From the NCBI GenBank assembly GCA_017304135.1, contig JAFLBB010000012.1, positions 25,817 to 89,816 of the forward strand: a stretch of 64,000 nucleotides of DNA, written 5' to 3'. The position numbers and the translations under genes are program-made. The stretch is from Acidobacteriota bacterium (GTDB lineage: Bacteria > Acidobacteriota > Terriglobia > Bryobacterales > Bryobacteraceae). Position 1 is the stretch's first letter; every line of letters begins with the position of its first letter. Shown piece by piece: positions 49,001 to 56,593 of this stretch. The notes under the pieces were generated by a model. The model was not told the origin of the DNA and searched no databases. It was given only the letters and a program-made list of their open reading frames with translations.

Positions 49001-49800
49001 CCCTCCAGAACGCCGGCAACCGCACCTGGATGAACGTCGGCTTCGCCAACTTCCACGGCGGCACCCTCACCCTCCGCCGCGGCTTGAAGAACGGCTTCGC
49101 CTTCGACTTCAACTACACGATGTCCCACTCCATCGACAACTCCTCCGGCGCCGAAGCCGGAGCCGGCGCCAGCGGCGCCGTCATCCAGGACGCCTACGAC
49201 TACGGCTCCTTCCGCGGCTCCTCTGACTTCGATATCCGCCACAACATCTCCACCAACGCCCTCTACGAACTTCCCTTCGGCAAGGGCAAGATGTTCTTTG
49301 CCAACGCCCCCGGCTGGGCCAACCAGATCGTCGGCGGCTGGCAGGTGTCCACCATCATGCGCTACCGCACCGGCCTGCCCACCACCATCAACAACGCCGG
49401 CATCTTCCCGACCAACTATCTCAACTCGGCCATCGCCATCGTCGCGCCGGGTAAGACCGCCCCCGCCGGCGGCGCCGTCTACAACCAGAACAACAACCCC
49501 TCGGTGTTTGGCAACACCAACACCATCAACTCCTTCGTCGGCCAGTATCCGGGCCTCACCGGCACCCGCGCCATCACCCGCCTCGACGACATGATCAACT
49601 TCGACTTCGCCGCGGCCAAGTACTTCAGCCTTCCCTGGGAAGGCCACAAGATCCAGTTCCGCGCCGAAGCCTTCAACGCCCTCAACCACGTGAACTTCTT
49701 CGACGCTCAACTCCGCCTCGACCGCCCCGCCACCTTCGGCGAATACCAGCGCGCCATGCCCAGCCGCGTCATGCAGTTCGCCCTGCGCTACGAGTTCTAA
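46060..49800 (+). CDS. TonB-dependent receptor 2 with N-terminal carboxypeptidase-regulatory domain (Oar-like)
   Basis: A 1246-residue outer-membrane receptor. It has a signal peptide (VFLGLVLGAMAAASAFAQ), a CarboxypepD_reg-like domain (about 25-110, LRGTVFDTGGAVVPGAAVTLLN...GVYQFLQTSPGKYEVKVEM, quoted as landmarks), a plug (about 120-260) and a barrel ending in VMQFALRYEF. It is about 150 residues longer than receptor 1 and is not a close copy. AGGGAG lies just before the ATG. Codon use is extremely GC-rich at third positions, which creates a spurious 1038-codon open frame on the opposite strand. It is followed by an 18-bp tandem repeat, a hairpin and then sulfatase 4, suggesting uptake and desulfation of the same polymer. 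Confidence 0.9.
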   Translation: MAVKRVFLGLVLGAMAAASAFAQATTSLRGTVFDTGGAVVPGAAVTLLNTETRASRSTLSDAGGVYQFLQTSPGKYEVKVEMQGFTTALKSGITLQVSTPATLDVTMEVGQVGEVVNVESNVVTINTVDATVGNAFTQTQVRQLPLQTRNIVELLSIQPGVTPTGEVLGARRDQNNVTLDGVDANDNQRAGIENGGTQANGSNANGVPGDSGFNAALPVPLDSVQEFRVTVGGQGANLGRSSGGQVTLITKSGSNDFHGSLYEFHRNTVTSANNWFSNRAGIKREALVRNQFGGSIGGRMIRDRAFFFLNAEQRIDASAQAQLRTVPTASLKAGELKFRTTSGATYSLSPAEVRAIDPLGVGFASTMRDFLSFYPAGNDPAAGGDRGLNFDGYRFNAPFKRDDKAYVAKMDFNIDTSGKHTLSVRGTLADNAQDVNVAQFPGQDPASKMLNNSRGFAAHYTTVIKPSVINSLNVGLTRLGIAQSGTVGPSLTFDGISTQQDFRAAARAFGRIIPTWNIANDLSWMKGAHTVQTGINFRFITFDRNSYTNSFPSFSMSRNTLLGLGSDINNSVTNYIRQREGNAALALADAANVTRGMGALLGILNQYSGTYNFERDGKALAFGQPVARNFTTNEYEFFLQDSWRATSELTLNYGIRYSNFSVPYETNGIQVSPVVGIDKIFADRVGGQALGIPGYAVANPRLTYGLSGPANDAAGYWKRDNNNWAPRFGFAYSPQKDGLLTRILGKGSVLRGGAGIVYDRYGSDMIVEFDRSGSPGLATTVSQPQNTNFSTAPRYANGFPTLPAAASGAFPFTPPTIVGGFGSYLSIDPNLKAPYSFLLNASYARELKGGVTFEVGYIGRLSRASLLQVDTFQPLTRFKDQKSGQDWTQMSGVLYNQFLNGVTPAQVRANPGIITPQPWIENLAPGLAGYLFPGSATANYYGLVYDSYGGSDLDALNDLDRLRSARFPNCILVTGCNTTFALQNAGNRTWMNVGFANFHGGTLTLRRGLKNGFAFDFNYTMSHSIDNSSGAEAGAGASGAVIQDAYDYGSFRGSSDFDIRHNISTNALYELPFGKGKMFFANAPGWANQIVGGWQVSTIMRYRTGLPTTINNAGIFPTNYLNSAIAIVAPGKTAPAGGAVYNQNNNPSVFGNTNTINSFVGQYPGLTGTRAITRLDDMINFDFAAAKYFSLPWEGHKIQFRAEAFNALNHVNFFDAQLRLDRPATFGEYQRAMPSRVMQFALRYEF

Positions 49801-49810
49801 ACCGCGCGCA

Positions 49811-49882
49811 ACGGCAACCAGCACAACCGGCCTGACCAGTGCAATCGGACTGATCAGCACCATCCGCATAACCAGCCAAACC
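49811..49882. repeat. Degenerate 18-bp tandem repeat, four units
   Basis: ACCAG/ATCAG cores recur at 49817, 49835, 49853 and 49871, exactly 18 bp apart, each in a similar C-G-rich context. It lies directly after the stop of receptor 2 and is not part of a credible ORF. Confidence 0.65.
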
Positions 49883-49910
49883 GGCCTTCCCCCACGGGGG
49901 CGGGCCGGTT
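49879..49910 (+). terminator. Hairpin terminator after TonB receptor 2
   Basis: AACCGGCC pairs with GGCCGGTT, with an inner CCCCC/GGGGG pairing. No long T-run follows, so termination efficiency is uncertain. Confidence 0.5.
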
Positions 49911-49923
49911 CCGCGTTTGCGCA

Positions 49924-49929
49924 TACAAT
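49924..49929 (+). promoter_or_regulatory. -10 box of sulfatase 4
   Basis: TACAAT (context GCATACAAT) ends 9 nt before the ATG at 49939. Confidence 0.4.
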
Positions 49930-49938
49930 GGTCCCGCC

Positions 49939-51372
49939 ATGCTCGATCGCCGCAATTTCCTCACCACCACCGCCGCCGCGGCGGCCTCTTCCCTCCCCGG
50001 CCTCCACGCCCAAGGCGGCCGCAAACGCAACGTCCTCTTCATCGCCACCGACGACATGAAGAGCGCCCTCGGCTGCTACGGCCACCCCGTCGTCAAAACT
50101 CCCAACCTCGACCGCCTCGCCGCCCGCGGCGTCCGCTTCGACCGCGCCTACTGCCAGTACCCCCTCTGCGGACCCTCCCGCGCCTCGCTCATGACCGGCC
50201 TCGGCCCCGACGCCACGCGCATCCACGGCAACAACAACTACATCCGCGACACCCTCCCCAACGTCGTCTCCATGTCCCAGTGCTTCAAGAACGCCGGCTA
50301 CTACTCCGGCCGCGTCGGCAAGATCTACCACTACGGCAACCCCGGCCAAATCGGCACCGATGGCCTCGACGACCCGCCATCGTGGACGAAGAAGGTGAAC
50401 CCCAAGGGCATCGACAAAGACGAAGAACCCAAGCTCACCAACCACACCCCCGAACGCCTCGGCATCGGCTCGCAGCTTAGCTTCTACTCCTCGCCCGCCC
50501 CCGACGAGAAGCACACCGACGGCATGGTCGCCGAAGAGATCATCCGCATGATGGAAGAGAACCGCAACAACCCCTTCTTCCTAGCCGCCGGTTTCTATCG
50601 CCCCCACTGCCCCTACATCGCGCCGTCGAAATATTTCGACATGTACCCGGCCGACAAAATCGAGCCCATCCCCTACAACGAGGCCGAAGGCACCATGGCC
50701 CCGCCCTGGGCCTACTGGACCAAACCCGCCAACTGGGGCCTCAACCGCCGCCAGATTCAAGAGGTGCTGCAGTCCTACTACGCCTCCATCTCGTTCGTCG
50801 ACGCCAACGTCGGCCGCCTCGTCACCGCTCTCGAACGCCTCAAACTGGCCGACAGCACCACCATCGTCTTCTGGTCTGACCACGGCTACGGCACAGGCGA
50901 ACACGGCCAGTGGATGAAGCAGTCGCTCTTCGAAGTCTCCGCCCGCATGCCGATGATCTTCTCCGGCGCCGGCGTCACCGGCCGCGGCGCTTGCGGCCGC
51001 ACCGTCGAACTCGTCGACCTCTACCCCACGCTCACTGACCTCTGCGGCGTCCCCAACGTCCCCACAAACCTCCACGGCAAGAGCATGCGCCCGCTGCTCG
51101 CCAACCCCCGCGCCGCCTGGGACAAGCCCGCCCTCAGCCAGGTCCGCCGCGGGCGCGGTGAGACGAAGGGCAAGCAGGTGGACGGCTATTCCCTGCGCAC
51201 AGAGCGCTACCGCTACACCGAATGGAACGACGGCGAGGAAGGCATGGAACTCTACGATTACCAGGCCGATCCCAAGGAGATGAAGAACATCGCCCGCGAC
51301 GAATCCGCCGCCAAAATCCGCGCCCAACTGCAATCCCAACTCCGCGCCATCAAGAAGCAGCGCGGCGGTTGA
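49939..51372 (+). CDS. Exported sulfatase 4
   Basis: A 477-residue sulfatase with a Tat signal (DRRNFLTTTAAAAAS), metal ligands D38/D39 (IATDDMK), the activation motif C77-G-P-S-R, and FWSDHGYGTGEHGQW with the second metal-binding Asp-His. It is of the iduronate/choline-sulfatase-like size class and similar in build to sulfatase 3. It lies between TonB receptor 2 and a methyltransferase gene, but its own promoter-like box suggests a separate transcript. Confidence 0.9.
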   Translation: MLDRRNFLTTTAAAAASSLPGLHAQGGRKRNVLFIATDDMKSALGCYGHPVVKTPNLDRLAARGVRFDRAYCQYPLCGPSRASLMTGLGPDATRIHGNNNYIRDTLPNVVSMSQCFKNAGYYSGRVGKIYHYGNPGQIGTDGLDDPPSWTKKVNPKGIDKDEEPKLTNHTPERLGIGSQLSFYSSPAPDEKHTDGMVAEEIIRMMEENRNNPFFLAAGFYRPHCPYIAPSKYFDMYPADKIEPIPYNEAEGTMAPPWAYWTKPANWGLNRRQIQEVLQSYYASISFVDANVGRLVTALERLKLADSTTIVFWSDHGYGTGEHGQWMKQSLFEVSARMPMIFSGAGVTGRGACGRTVELVDLYPTLTDLCGVPNVPTNLHGKSMRPLLANPRAAWDKPALSQVRRGRGETKGKQVDGYSLRTERYRYTEWNDGEEGMELYDYQADPKEMKNIARDESAAKIRAQLQSQLRAIKKQRGG

Positions 51373-51382
51373 AGCCCGTCGG

Positions 51383-51388
51383 TATAAT
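51383..51388 (+). promoter_or_regulatory. Consensus TATAAT box of the methyltransferase gene
   Basis: A perfect TATAAT ends 7 nt before the ATG at 51396, the clearest leaderless-type promoter of the window. No good -35 box is seen at 16-18 bp. Confidence 0.55.
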
Positions 51389-51395
51389 CACCCAC

Positions 51396-51920
51396 ATGCT
51401 GTACCGCAGAACGCTACTCTCTCTGCTCCCTGGGCTTGCTCTCCCTGTCCGAGGCCAGTACATCGAAGGCAAAGGCGAGGTCCCCTTCGTTCCCTCGCCC
51501 GACGAAGTGATCGAAGCGATGCTCAAACTCGCCGAAACCACCCCGCAAGACACCGTCTACGATCTCGGCTGCGGCGACGGCCGCATCGTCGTCATGGCCG
51601 CCAAGCAATTCGGCGCCTCCAGCGTCGGCATCGACATCGACCCCGACCGCATCCAAGAGGCCAACCAGTTCGCCCGCGAAAACGGCGTCACGGACAAAGT
51701 CAAGTTCCGCGAGCAGGACCTCTTTCAGGCCGACATCCACGAAGCCACTGTCGTCACCCTCTACCTGCTCACCACCGTTAACCGCAAGCTCCGCCCCAAG
51801 CTGCAGAAGGAACTCAAACCCGGCACGCGCGTCGTCTCCCACCAGTTCGACATGGGCGACTGGCAGCCGGAGAAGCGCATCCTCGTGGGCGGCCGCCCCA
51901 TCTACCTCTGGCGCATCTGA
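51396..51920 (+). CDS. Exported SAM-dependent methyltransferase
   Basis: A 174-residue class I methyltransferase with motif I as VYDLGCGDGRIVVMAA and the acidic strand-2 end GIDIDPDRIQEA; motif IV is weak. An N-terminal signal-like segment (RRTLLSLLPGLALPVRGQY) precedes the catalytic domain, which is unusual for a SAM-dependent enzyme because SAM is cytoplasmic. It may be a membrane anchor instead, or the protein may be a retained precursor. The start follows TATAAT closely. Similar short exported methyltransferase-like proteins occur in Acidobacteria and Planctomycetes; the substrate is unknown. Confidence 0.75.
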   Translation: MLYRRTLLSLLPGLALPVRGQYIEGKGEVPFVPSPDEVIEAMLKLAETTPQDTVYDLGCGDGRIVVMAAKQFGASSVGIDIDPDRIQEANQFARENGVTDKVKFREQDLFQADIHEATVVTLYLLTTVNRKLRPKLQKELKPGTRVVSHQFDMGDWQPEKRILVGGRPIYLWRI

Positions 51921-51941
51921 AGCGGGGCGCCTCCGCGGTTT

Positions 51942-52316
51942 CTACGGCAGCGGCGTCGCCCGATAGAGCAGGTGCAAATAGTTCCCGTCGCTATCCGTGA
52001 AGAACACCACCTTGTTGCCCTTTGATTCCTGCGGCTCGGCCAGGAACGTCACGTTATGGTCCTTCAGCCGCTGGTAGGCCCCATCGAAATCGGACACCGC
52101 GATCGCAATGTGCCGGATGCCCTCGGTCTTCATCGTCTGCGGACCCCGGTCCTCGGCGGCGTGAATCAATTCCAGCATCATGCCGTTCTGCGCCTTCACG
52201 AAAATCGCGTTCGCCGACTGGTAGTTGATCACGAAGCCCAACACATCCGTATAAAACTTCGCCAGCGCCGCAATGTCCTTTGAGGCGATGGCCGTATGCT
52301 CAATCCCGGTAATCAT
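51942..52316 (-). CDS. VOC/glyoxalase-family protein
   Basis: A 124-residue protein with two beta-alpha-beta-beta-beta units of the vicinal oxygen chelate fold: ITGIEHTAIASKDIAALAKFYTDVLGF and GIRHIAIAVSDFDGAYQRLKDHNV, quoted as landmarks. Three likely metal ligands are H7, the Glu in MMLELI and the His in GIRHIA. The fourth position, usually Glu in DGNxxEL, reads DGNYLHL, so His may replace it or metal binding may differ. The start is the ATG preceded by GATAAT, which ends 6 nt upstream; the ten upstream residues of the longer frame are ignored. Confidence 0.82.
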   Translation of the reverse strand: MITGIEHTAIASKDIAALAKFYTDVLGFVINYQSANAIFVKAQNGMMLELIHAAEDRGPQTMKTEGIRHIAIAVSDFDGAYQRLKDHNVTFLAEPQESKGNKVVFFTDSDGNYLHLLYRATPLP

Positions 52317-52322
52317 GGCTTG

Positions 52323-52328
52323 ATTATC
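52323..52328 (-). promoter_or_regulatory. -10 box of the VOC gene
   Basis: GATAAT on the minus strand ends 6 nt before the start codon. Confidence 0.4.
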
Positions 52329-52422
52329 GCGTACCATTTCCACCAACGTACTGAGTGCATCGCCTTATTCCTCTCAGGTCGCTTCACCCTTAGCCTGGAA
52401 CCACCTGAAGAGGAGAACTATT

Positions 52423-53043
52423 GTGAATCGACCGCTTCTCGCCGCCCTCGCGCTGGCCGTCACCTGGACGGCCACGCTTCCGGCGGCCATCATCTACAAC
52501 AACCGCACGGTGTTCGAAAACACACTCGGCACCGTCATCACCGACGACTTCGGCACGGCCTACCCAGACATGTTCGCCGTCTACAACAACGCCGTCATGA
52601 GCGGCTTCTTCAACGAAACTGACTTCACGTCAACAGGCTTTGCCAACCTCAACATTCATCTGGCCAACGATCGCTACTGCGCCGGCTGCAACGGCAGCTT
52701 CCGCCTCAGCTTCGCCACCACCTCGGTCACCGCCACGAATGGTGTTTTCGGCGCTGGGTTCGACATCGTCGCCGGAACCACCTATGTCGCCTTCGTCACC
52801 TTGGGCGACAACTCTACGGCTCAATACGCGCTGCCCACCTCGCCGTCCTTCTGGGGCATCACCTCCCCGCTCGAAATCCAGTCGATTCACCTCGGTCTCA
52901 CCGGCGGAGCAACCACCACCAACGGGTATCTCGAAATCGACAACCTCACCATCGGCGACGCCGCGAATGTCCCCGAACCGGCAACCTGGTCCATCCTCGG
53001 CGCCGGCCTCCTCGCCCTCGGCCTCGCGCGCCGCAAGCGCTGA
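52423..53043 (+). CDS. Second PEP-CTERM sorting-domain protein
   Basis: A 206-residue exported protein with a signal peptide (RPLLAALALAVTWTATLPAA) and a C-terminal PEP-CTERM anchor (VPEPATWSILGAGLLALGLARRKR, quoted only to its pattern: VPEPAT, hydrophobic helix, RRKR). The middle part has an extended beta-rich look and one Cys pair (CAGCNG near residue 86). GTG start with AGGAGA 8 nt upstream. It is not homologous by eye to the first PEP-CTERM protein beyond the anchor. Confidence 0.85.
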   Translation: MNRPLLAALALAVTWTATLPAAIIYNNRTVFENTLGTVITDDFGTAYPDMFAVYNNAVMSGFFNETDFTSTGFANLNIHLANDRYCAGCNGSFRLSFATTSVTATNGVFGAGFDIVAGTTYVAFVTLGDNSTAQYALPTSPSFWGITSPLEIQSIHLGLTGGATTTNGYLEIDNLTIGDAANVPEPATWSILGAGLLALGLARRKR

Positions 53044-53060
53044 CCCTTCCCCCCCCCACG

Positions 53061-53089
53061 CACGGCGCGCCACTCACCCGCGCGCCGTG
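53061..53089 (+). terminator. GC hairpin after the second PEP-CTERM gene
   Basis: A 10-bp stem (CACGGCGCGC with GCGCGCCGTG) without a T-run. It may terminate or protect the mRNA 3' end. Confidence 0.4.
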
Positions 53090-53141
53090 TGACCTCAGTC
53101 GCAGACCCCTCCGCCCCCCTCCGGCTACCGTCAAGGTAGCC

Positions 53142-54362
53142 ATGAGCGAACTGATCAACAACCGGGCCAACCGCATTCAAACCCTCAAGCAGATCATCCA
53201 GCACCTTCACGCCGGCGGCAGCGAAGACGAGGTCCGCGAGCAGATGCGCACCCTCGTCAAGGAAACCGATCACACCGAGGTCGTCGCCATGGAGCATGAA
53301 CTCATGGCCTCCGGCATGCCCGTCGAAGAGATCCGCTCCATGTGCGACCTCCACGCCCGCGTCGTCAGCGAAGTCATCGTTCCCTTCCCGCCCCCCAAAC
53401 TCGCTCCCGGCCACCCTCTGGATACCTTCCGCCGCGAAAATGAAGCACTTCGCGAATCCATGGCCAAACTGAGGACGGCGCTGCCAGAGGGAGGCAGCGC
53501 CCCCAGCTTCGAGTTCCGCCAGGCGTTCAACGAACTGATGGACATCGAAAAGCACTACCAGCGCAAGGAACACGCCCTCTTCTCGAAGCTGGAAAAGCAC
53601 GGCATCCACGGCCCGTCCAAGGTCATGTGGGCCAAGGACGACGAGGTCCGCGCCAAGCTCAAACTCCTCGGCGAAGCCCTGCACACCACTGCTCACGGCG
53701 CCGCGGCCGGACAGGCGAACCCCCTCGATGTCGCCGCCCTCGCCCTGGCCGCCCTCCGGGGCATCGAAGAGATGATGATGAAGGAGGAGCAGATCCTCTT
53801 CCCCATGTCCTCCGATACCCTCACCGAAGAGGACTGGGGCGAAATCTGGCTCGCCTCACCGCGCTACGGCTGGTGCCTCGTCGAGCCGCGCACAGGCTAT
53901 CAACCGCCCGCCCAGGTCGTCCAAAAAGGCCTCGAACTCGACGCCACCCAGGGCATTCACCTCCCCACCGGCAACCTCACCCTGCAGCAGTTGATGGGCA
54001 TCTTCCAAACCCTCCCCGTCGATGTCACTTTCGTCGACGCCGACGACCGCGTCGCCTTCTTCAGCGAAGGGCCCGACCGTGTCTTCGCCCGCAGCCGCGC
54101 CATCATCGGCCGCAAGGTCCAAAACTGCCATCCCCCCAAAAGCGTCGACACCGTCGACCGCATCCTCACCGACTTCCGCGCCGGCACGCAAAACGTCGCC
54201 GAGTTCTGGATCGAGTTCCATGGCCGCTTCGTCCACATCCGCTACTTCGCTGTGCGCGATGAAGACCAGCGCTACCTCGGCACCCTCGAAATCACTCAGG
54301 ACTTGACTCCGTTACGGGCTCTCCAGGGAGAACGCCGCCTGCTGGAATACTCGGCCGCCTGA
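53142..54362 (+). CDS. DUF438 protein with hemerythrin-like and PAS-like domains
   Basis: A 406-residue cytoplasmic protein. DUF438 occupies the N-terminus (IQTLKQIIQHLHAGG...EHELMASGMPVEEIRSMCDLH, quoted as landmarks). A hemerythrin-like four-helix bundle with HYQRKEHALFSKLEKHG and EEMMMKEEQILFP near residues 145-225 could bind a diiron centre. A C-terminal PAS-like domain begins near VDVTFVDADDRVAFFSEGP and ends LGTLEITQDLT. Proteins of this build bind haem or oxygen/NO and sense redox state. The last 71 bp overlap the 3' end of the convergent radical SAM gene, an unusually long tail-to-tail overlap. Confidence 0.85.
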   Translation: MSELINNRANRIQTLKQIIQHLHAGGSEDEVREQMRTLVKETDHTEVVAMEHELMASGMPVEEIRSMCDLHARVVSEVIVPFPPPKLAPGHPLDTFRRENEALRESMAKLRTALPEGGSAPSFEFRQAFNELMDIEKHYQRKEHALFSKLEKHGIHGPSKVMWAKDDEVRAKLKLLGEALHTTAHGAAAGQANPLDVAALALAALRGIEEMMMKEEQILFPMSSDTLTEEDWGEIWLASPRYGWCLVEPRTGYQPPAQVVQKGLELDATQGIHLPTGNLTLQQLMGIFQTLPVDVTFVDADDRVAFFSEGPDRVFARSRAIIGRKVQNCHPPKSVDTVDRILTDFRAGTQNVAEFWIEFHGRFVHIRYFAVRDEDQRYLGTLEITQDLTPLRALQGERRLLEYSAA

Positions 54363-55323
54363 ACCGCTTCCGCCACTGCCCCACCTTCACCGAGGCGTTG
54401 AAGATCTGCCCCAGCGGGATCAGGCCTCCCAGCTTGTAATGGCCAATGGCCGCCATCCCCATCGACGCGATGCAGCCGCACTGCGAACAATCCGGGTCGC
54501 CGCCAAACTGGCACGGCGTCACCCGGCTCTTCAAATCCGCCGACAGCGTTTCCGTCACCTGCGAAAAGATGCAGTCGCGCGGTGAATCCGGCGGCCGCAG
54601 GAACTCCGGCAACAGCATCGGGCTCATATCCAGCTTCGGGTATTTCACCCGCAGTTCCCTGATCTCCGCAATCACCCGCTGCCTCTGCTCCGGCGTCAGG
54701 ATCTCCGCATCGCGCGCCCCCCGCTGCGGCGTGAACAGGCTGAACCACACCCGGTGAATCTCCGGCCGCGGCGTCCAGAAGGCGAGAAACTCCTCCAGGT
54801 ATCCCGGCCGTGCCGCCATCTGTGAGGTGATCGTCGAATGGATCGTCACCCTGCTCCCGGCGATGTTCTTCAGGATCCGCTCATAGGTCGCCGGAGCCCG
54901 CCGCACATCATGCTCAGCCGGCAGGCCGTCGATGGAAACCGCAATCGTCATTCGCTCAAACTTCGCCCACTCCGCCGCCGGAGGCCGGAACGCGCTCGTC
55001 ACCAGTTGCACGTGGATGTTCCGCGCCAGAATCTGCGGCACCAGCGCTTCCATCTCCCGGTAGCGCACCAGCGGGTCGCCTCCCACCAGCGACACGTGCA
55101 GCGGACGCACCTCGTCGATAATCGCCAGCGCCCGTGTCACCAGCGTGTCGCCCCTGAAATCGTGCAGCGTCCTCAAGCCCGCCGTGCCCGCAATATGGTC
55201 CGGCTCATAGGCGTAGCAACCGGGGCAGCGCAACGGGCACTCCCGCGTCACCTCCAGCGAAAGAAAGGGCGGCCTGCCGTCCAGGATTGCGCCCCAGGCG
55301 TGCATGACATCGCGTGGCTCCAT
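54292..55323 (-). CDS. Radical SAM protein with SPASM-like C-terminus
   Basis: A 343-residue radical SAM enzyme. The SAM cluster is C29-x3-C33-x2-C36 (CPLRCPGCYAYE). The GGDPL motif follows near residue 85. A C-terminal Cys cluster (DCIFSQ, then CQFGGDPDCSQCGC) suggests one more iron-sulfur cluster, as in SPASM/twitch proteins that modify peptides or other macromolecules. It could be a sulfatase maturase or a peptide modifier, but it lacks features that would decide. The start ATG has GGAGG directly upstream but only one base away; an in-frame TTG at 55350 is the alternative. It converges with the DUF438 gene. Confidence 0.72.
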   Translation of the reverse strand: MEPRDVMHAWGAILDGRPPFLSLEVTRECPLRCPGCYAYEPDHIAGTAGLRTLHDFRGDTLVTRALAIIDEVRPLHVSLVGGDPLVRYREMEALVPQILARNIHVQLVTSAFRPPAAEWAKFERMTIAVSIDGLPAEHDVRRAPATYERILKNIAGSRVTIHSTITSQMAARPGYLEEFLAFWTPRPEIHRVWFSLFTPQRGARDAEILTPEQRQRVIAEIRELRVKYPKLDMSPMLLPEFLRPPDSPRDCIFSQVTETLSADLKSRVTPCQFGGDPDCSQCGCIASMGMAAIGHYKLGGLIPLGQIFNASVKVGQWRKRFRRPSIPAGGVLPGEPVTESSPE

Positions 55324-55377
55324 GCCTCCAGCATGCCAGACCCGAATCAATCATGACAAGACCGTATATTTTCGCTT

Positions 55378-56385
55378 TCAGTGCAGATCAAACTCCGCCA
55401 GCGCCGCCGCCGCATACCCGCTCGCCGCATCCCGCATGAAATCGGCCTGCATCGACCCCTCCGCATACACCTTATTCATCGACTGCGCCGCCCACGCGCC
55501 CGTCTTCTGGTCCTGCCGCTCGGCCAGCCAGTTTAAGGCATACATCAACCGCTTGTCCTTGTGCGACGCCCCGCCGCGCTGCAGCGTGAACGTCACCAGC
55601 GCCGTCGCATAGGCATTCGACCCGCCCGCCGCCGCCGGCGCCTTCGGATGCGGCCCCCACGGTCCCAGCGACTCCAGTGTCCAGCCGTTGTCCTTCTGCT
55701 GCAGCTTCCACAACTCGGCAACCAGCGCCGCCTGTTCCGCCTTCGTCATCAACCCCGGCAACTTCCCGGCTGACCACAACAGCCCCAACCTGTTGTGCAG
55801 CGGCTGCCCGGCCTGGTTCTTCCGCAAATACGCAACCAACGCCTCCACCCGCGGAGCCACCTCTGGCCGCGCCCGGTATTCCGCTGGCATCTTGCTCACC
55901 GCCCATGCCGCCAAGGTTGCCCCGTAATATGGCGACACCGCCGTCTCATACGGATCCAGATCGGCCGAATACCAGGCCCATGCGCCCGCCTGCGCGCCTT
56001 CGCGCGTTTGCGTCGCCCACATCCGCTCCAGCGCCGCCGCATCCGGCGCAAGCGCCACCGCCGCCAGCACGCTTTCCGCCACCATGCCCGTCTTATAGGG
56101 GGCCGCCGGCAGGGGTTGCGCCAGCCGGTGCCGCAAGCCGTCCAGCAGCGCCTTCTCGTAGGCGGCCGGTTCAGCCTGGTTGTGCAACTGCCGCACCGCC
56201 GGACGCGCGATCAGATACGGCAAGCCGGTGTGGCAGGAGAGGCATGTCCCGCCCGCTGCCTGGGCCGGCTTCCACTCCGCCCACTGCTTCTGTCTCTCAT
56301 CCAGATACTTCGCCGCCAGCATCGACTCCCAATCGCCCGCACGCAGCGTCAACGCAAACAGGCACACCAGCCCAGTGAATCGCAT
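55378..56385 (-). CDS. Exported c-type cytochrome fused to an alpha-toroid (squalene-cyclase-like) domain
   Basis: A 335-residue exported protein. The signal peptide (RFTGLVCLFALTLRAG) is followed by one CxxCH motif (CLSCH, residues 48-52). The rest is built of helical pairs: YEKALLDGLRHRL, AAWAVSKMPAEYRARPEV, NGWTLESLGPWG, NAYATALVTFTLQRGG and ALNWLAERQDQKTGAWAAQ. The Q-x3-GxW-type motif near the end (QKTGAWAAQS) is that of squalene-hopene cyclase/prenyltransferase repeats. It is best described as a toroid with a haem-binding N-terminus; catalytic DxDD is absent. A non-enzymatic binding or sensing role is likely. Confidence 0.75.
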   Translation of the reverse strand: MRFTGLVCLFALTLRAGDWESMLAAKYLDERQKQWAEWKPAQAAGGTCLSCHTGLPYLIARPAVRQLHNQAEPAAYEKALLDGLRHRLAQPLPAAPYKTGMVAESVLAAVALAPDAAALERMWATQTREGAQAGAWAWYSADLDPYETAVSPYYGATLAAWAVSKMPAEYRARPEVAPRVEALVAYLRKNQAGQPLHNRLGLLWSAGKLPGLMTKAEQAALVAELWKLQQKDNGWTLESLGPWGPHPKAPAAAGGSNAYATALVTFTLQRGGASHKDKRLMYALNWLAERQDQKTGAWAAQSMNKVYAEGSMQADFMRDAASGYAAAALAEFDLH

Positions 56386-56410
56386 GCCCTATTTTCGCAC
56401 CGCCTCTGTC

Positions 56411-56593
56411 TAGCGCGGATGTTTCACCACGATCGCAGCGTGGAGCGAGGAGAGCCGCGCGAATGCAAGGCGCGCGAAGGGTGCCGGAGGCAGGCGTAAG
56501 GGAACAGTACGTCGAGGACGGCATGCGAGCGCAACGCAGCAGTCGCGCGGTGATCCCGCTCCGCGGCCGATGGCTGGTGAAATGTCCGGGTTA
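56411..56593. mobile_element. 183-bp MITE-like repeat, copy 2
   Basis: This is gapless with the copy at 9501-9683 (about 90% identity by eye). The 19-bp ends TAGCGCGGATGTTTCACCA and the reverse complement of TAACCCGGACATTTCACCA match at 15 of 19 positions. The borders read CTAG (56410-56413) and TTAG (56591-56594). The right border TTA is the stop codon (TAA) of the acetate permease gene; the left border lies in the upstream region of the cytochrome-toroid gene. It carries no coding sequence of its own. Confidence 0.8.

Noticed and set aside
47398..50514. A 1038-codon open frame on the minus strand
   Set aside because: It is antisense to TonB receptor 2 and sulfatase 4. Its Val/Gly/Ala/Glu/Asp-rich product is what GC-rich third positions read backwards give; it has no domain and no start signals.
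53061..53089. Possible small RNA gene at the hairpin after the second PEP-CTERM gene
   Set aside because: There is only one simple stem without promoter, so a 3'-end structure is the simpler reading.
54292..55323. Naming the radical SAM/SPASM-like protein as anaerobic sulfatase maturase
   Set aside because: The size and cluster pattern fit only loosely and no sulfatase gene is adjacent; the family cannot be decided by eye.
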